In this document: positions 61,400 through 64,000 of the stretch, one piece after another
Numbering within the stretch: position 1 is the stretch's first letter
How the letters are laid out: the number at the start of each line of letters is the position of its first letter
Source: Symbiodinium natans
Taxonomy: Eukaryota > Sar > Dinophyceae > Suessiales > Symbiodiniaceae
Length of the DNA: 64,000 nt
NCBI GenBank assembly: GCA_905221605.1
Contig: CAJNDS010001446.1
Location: 694,815-758,814 of the forward strand
Direction of reading: 5' to 3'
The notes under the pieces: generated by a model
The model's input: only the letters and a program-made list of their open reading frames with translations
Told to the model about the DNA's origin: nothing
Databases searched by the model: none
Program-made: the position numbers and the translations under genes

Positions 61400-62560
61400 C
61401 AAGCACCAGTAAGTAAGTAGTGGCTGGGACCCTTGGTCCGAGAGTCTGCGCTTTGAGACAGACCCATGCCGCCTCAGGAGCTTTTAGGAGGGTGAAGGTT
61501 CAGGTGTTTAGTAGGGTTTAGGGTTCATGGTTTAGGGTTTAGGGGTTTAGGGGTTTAGGGTTTAGGTTCTGGGGCCTAGGCCTAGGGTTTAGGGTTCATG
61601 GTTGTCTTCGTTGGCCTCTCTTTGGGGCTCGAGTTCCTGCCTGCATGATGCCAGAGGCTAGCCGTTAGCTGCCCCTTTGTCATTTGTTCCCTTGAGACTG
61701 GGCCATCAATTCCCTGCTATCTCCAAAAAAAAGGGGACCTTTTTCACCTTCATTCGTTTCTTCGCGTCGTTAACGCTGCCTGGGTGTTCAAGGGGCCAAT
61801 ATAAGAACAGTCGCCTTGGTTGTTGAGGTGATAGAACCAACAAGACTTGTCTTGTTATGGGTTTGGGATGACAGGAAAGGTTCTGGGTTTAGGGTTTAGG
61901 GCTTAGGGCTTAAGCGAGACTGCAATTTCGGCGTTAAGTAGCACAGAGCGTAACTTTTTGCTTGTGGATGAACACAGTGATGTCGAGAACAATGTCCAGG
62001 AGTTATGTATGTCGCTAGTAATCAGGCCCCAGGCCTGATGACTTTGCTTCGAGAAAAATGAGGGCCTCCTAATCAGTTGGAAATTGCCCTAAAACCCTAA
62101 ACCCGAAGCCCTGAGCCCTAAGCCCAAAGACCTAAGCCCTAAGCCCTATAAGCCCTGTAAGCCCTAAGTCCTATAAGCCCTAAGCCCTAAGCCCTGAACT
62201 TGTAAGGAGGACGGGCTCCTCCTCCAATTTTGCGGGAGTGCAAGGGGCTCCACGGTTCGTTTTTGTTGTAGGGGGAACTCTAAATTCAACTGCTTATGAC
62301 CTTAGTTTTGGGTATGTATATAAGTCTGCTTATAACTACCCATAAAGCTTCTTGTAAAATTCCTGACAACCTTAAGCCCCTAAAACCCGAAGTTCCCCGA
62401 CGGCGTAGCACTTCTCTTAGCTCCTGAGGCGGCTAAGCCAGCCAAGATGTAAGCTTCCTGCAAGAAACCATGACGTTCGCAAGGGCTAGGCGAGGCCTGG
62501 TCGGGCATGTCCAATACTTGCGGATCGGGGTTCTTTCAAGAAAACAGAGCATTAAACATT
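61400..62560. other. No exon called
   Basis: TTTAGGG-type units at 61511-61600, the CCCTAAG variant array, and a diverged family B-like end near 62330-62357. No gene supported. Confidence 0.5.
62094..62198 (+). repeat. CCCTAAG-type variant array
   Basis: Units such as GCCCTAA and CTATAAGCC replace the standard heptamer almost completely, a fully shifted variant block. Confidence 0.85.
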
Positions 62561-62882
62561 TGTCTTTTGTCTGTGTATCATATATAGGCACTTATGTATG
62601 CGTCCGCGCATGTATGTACATATGTGTATGGGCATGAGTAAACGAGTATATATTCACGTACGTACACGTAGAAGTACAAGTATACAGGATGTATTTTCTT
62701 AGTATTAGTATTGTATGTACAGGACGTATGCGAAGCCTGCGGGCCACGTACCTTTACGAAAATAAGGGACCATTTGGGAAAGAGGGAGAGGGTTTTAGAA
62801 AATTCGCGCGAAAGCTGGCCACCAGACGCGCCCACATCATTTCGAGAGCTAGGGTGGTTCTGCACCCTGCCCCTGGATAGCC

Positions 62883-62956
62883 ATGATTGATTTCCACGGT
62901 CCGGGCCTGCTGCTGTGGAGCACAGGGTACGGCAAGAGGTTACAGACTTGCGGCAG
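62883..62956 (+). CDS. Candidate first or internal exon of a further gene
   Basis: It reads MIDFHGPGLLLWSTGYGKRL then QTCG before CAG|GTACTT. The intron then starts directly with a family B element end (TACTTGGAGGTTCA). TAG at 62878-62880 could be a cis or trans splice acceptor placing this ATG near a 5' end. Confidence 0.45.
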
Positions 62957-63068
62957 GTACTTGGAGGTTCAGAGGTCGTTACCAGTCATTGACATGTTTT
63001 TGACAAACTTTGTTTCTGAATGACCCCGGTTTCTAGCGGCAGCTAGCAAGCATCAGCAAAAACGTCTC

Positions 63069-63070
<2 letters not shown>

Positions 63071-63096
<26 letters not shown>
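63071..63096. repeat. Poly-G run
   Basis: About 26 G. Shorter G runs occur at 30713, 34451 and 17897. Most other long homopolymers of the window are C on this strand. Confidence 0.95.
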
Positions 63097-63099
<3 letters not shown>

Positions 63100-63773
63100 T
63101 GGACCCTAAACCGCAAACCCTCGGATGGGGGTTGATGTAAATTTCGTGACCAATTCTGTCTTAGTCTCCAAACCCTAAACCCTAAACCCAAAACCCTAAA
63201 CCCTAAAGAGTTCAGGGTGAAATGCAAAAAAGCATGGCAGTAGTTCAGATCATCTCCGCATGGGGGCTAGGTCTTGGTGCTAGCCAAGGCCATCGTCCTT
63301 CAGCTTAAGGAAGATAAGGAGGGACCCATAGAATGGGGCCCTGAATCTTCTTCCCCTGTATTATAATTATGGTCCCTACACACCTAAGTTGCCCCTAATG
63401 AGCCACAACATTTCCCCAAAGGTCCCGTAGAAGGGTCACTCCTTCAGTCGCTTTTGTTTGTAAGCGCTTGCCCCCCACTTGACCAGCCAAGCATCCCCCC
63501 CAGGGTGGAGTTTGAGGCGGCCTGAGACAAAGATCCCCTACACCCCAAAACCCTACACCCCAGACCCTAAACTCTAAACCCTAAACTCTAAACCCTTAAC
63601 CCTAAGCCCAAAACCCTGAACCCTAAACCCTGAACCCTAAAGCTTGTTGAGAAGGTCTCGTTTTGCAAGCCATAGGTCTCGCTTTGTTTGTCGAATCGGT
63701 GAGTCGACTTCCGTACCCTCTTATTGCCCTTTTTTCAACAGTTTGATATCCAGTGCATTCGGCAGTCAGGCAG

Positions 63774-63815
63774 TTTGAAAGGATCCTCGTGCGAGCTGGT
63801 GCTGCTACTGCACAG
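63774..63815 (+). CDS. Exon-like segment near the window end
   Basis: It reads FERILVRAGAATAQ from GGCAG to CAG|GC, phase 0, with CCCTAAA arrays on either side. An alternative frame reads SGSLKGSSCELVLLL. Confidence 0.4.
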
Positions 63816-63837
63816 GCGTTGTGGGCCTGGTCCGGTC

Positions 63838-63903
63838 CCTTAACCCTGAACCCTAAACCCTACACCCTAAACCCTAAACCCTAAACCCTAAACCCTAAAC
63901 CCT
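63838..63903 (+). repeat. CCCTAAA heptamer array
   Basis: About eight to nine units, 23 bases after the exon-like segment at 63774-63815. Confidence 0.95.
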
Positions 63904-63946
63904 GGTTCGTGCTTTAGGTTTTGCCGCCTAAATCAAGCAACACACT

Positions 63947-64000
63947 TTGGGATGTTCCCCCTTATACTAGCAGTCCTTAATAGGGATGATAATAGGGGGT
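63947..64000. mobile_element. Family A element, cut by the window end
   Basis: It opens with TTGGGATGTTCCCC and TTATACTAGCAGTCCTTA, identical over this stretch to the copy at 10122 apart from one base. Confidence 0.8.

Noticed and set aside
1-64000. CRISPR-like regular repeats
   Set aside because: The repeating unit is the telomere heptamer in continuous tandem arrays without spacers, in an intron-rich eukaryotic setting.

Overview
The window looks like nuclear DNA of a dinoflagellate-type alveolate (a chromerid or related alga is the main alternative). Three things point there. (1) The plant/alveolate telomere heptamer TTTAGGG/CCCTAAA occurs internally dozens of times, in both orientations. 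(2) Recognisable proteins can be read only by joining very short exons of about 30-90 nt. Their junctions use AG|G acceptors and mostly GC donors, with some GT and GA. (3) All genes I can read lie head-to-tail on the + strand. No long ORF is a real gene. No rRNA, tRNA, CRISPR or bacterial feature was seen.

Layout. About 0.1-30.2 kb holds a myosin heavy chain gene whose 5' end lies left of the window. The late motor domain is read exon by exon: P-loop-distal segment, FLEKN, lysine-rich loop 2, PHFIRCVKPN, MEQL..SGVFE, AVRIRQSGF, DFLGRYR. A lever arm with one IQ motif, a charged probably coiled tail and a stop at 30182 follow. About 33.5-47.8 kb holds a glycosyltransferase of the DXD sugar-binding (GT32/OCH1-like) type with PKILHFLW, NPTW, SDVARLEVMFKYGG and IYMDTD, ending at 47804. 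About 51.3-55.05 kb holds the 3' part of an unrecognised gene ending in a basic tail. About 58.0-59.6 kb holds the 3' part of another unrecognised gene with one unusually large last exon. Isolated exon-like pieces lie at 31-32.4, 55.4-57.2 and 60.6-63.8 kb.

Between the exons, DNA is packed with three repeat layers. First, heptamer arrays are present in almost every intron, typically TTTAGGG just after the donor and CCCTAAA just before the acceptor. Second, at least seven families of short elements with terminal inverted repeats (MITE- or introner-like) occur in several copies each. Third, there are long poly-C/poly-G runs and simple repeats. Several heptamer arrays are flanked by direct duplications or sit inside MITEs, so they look inserted. 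The most interesting idea is that opposed heptamer arrays form intron-terminal RNA stems that help unusual splice sites pair.

All exon edges were derived by eye from reading frame, phase agreement between neighbours and family motifs. No search, alignment or RNA data was available.
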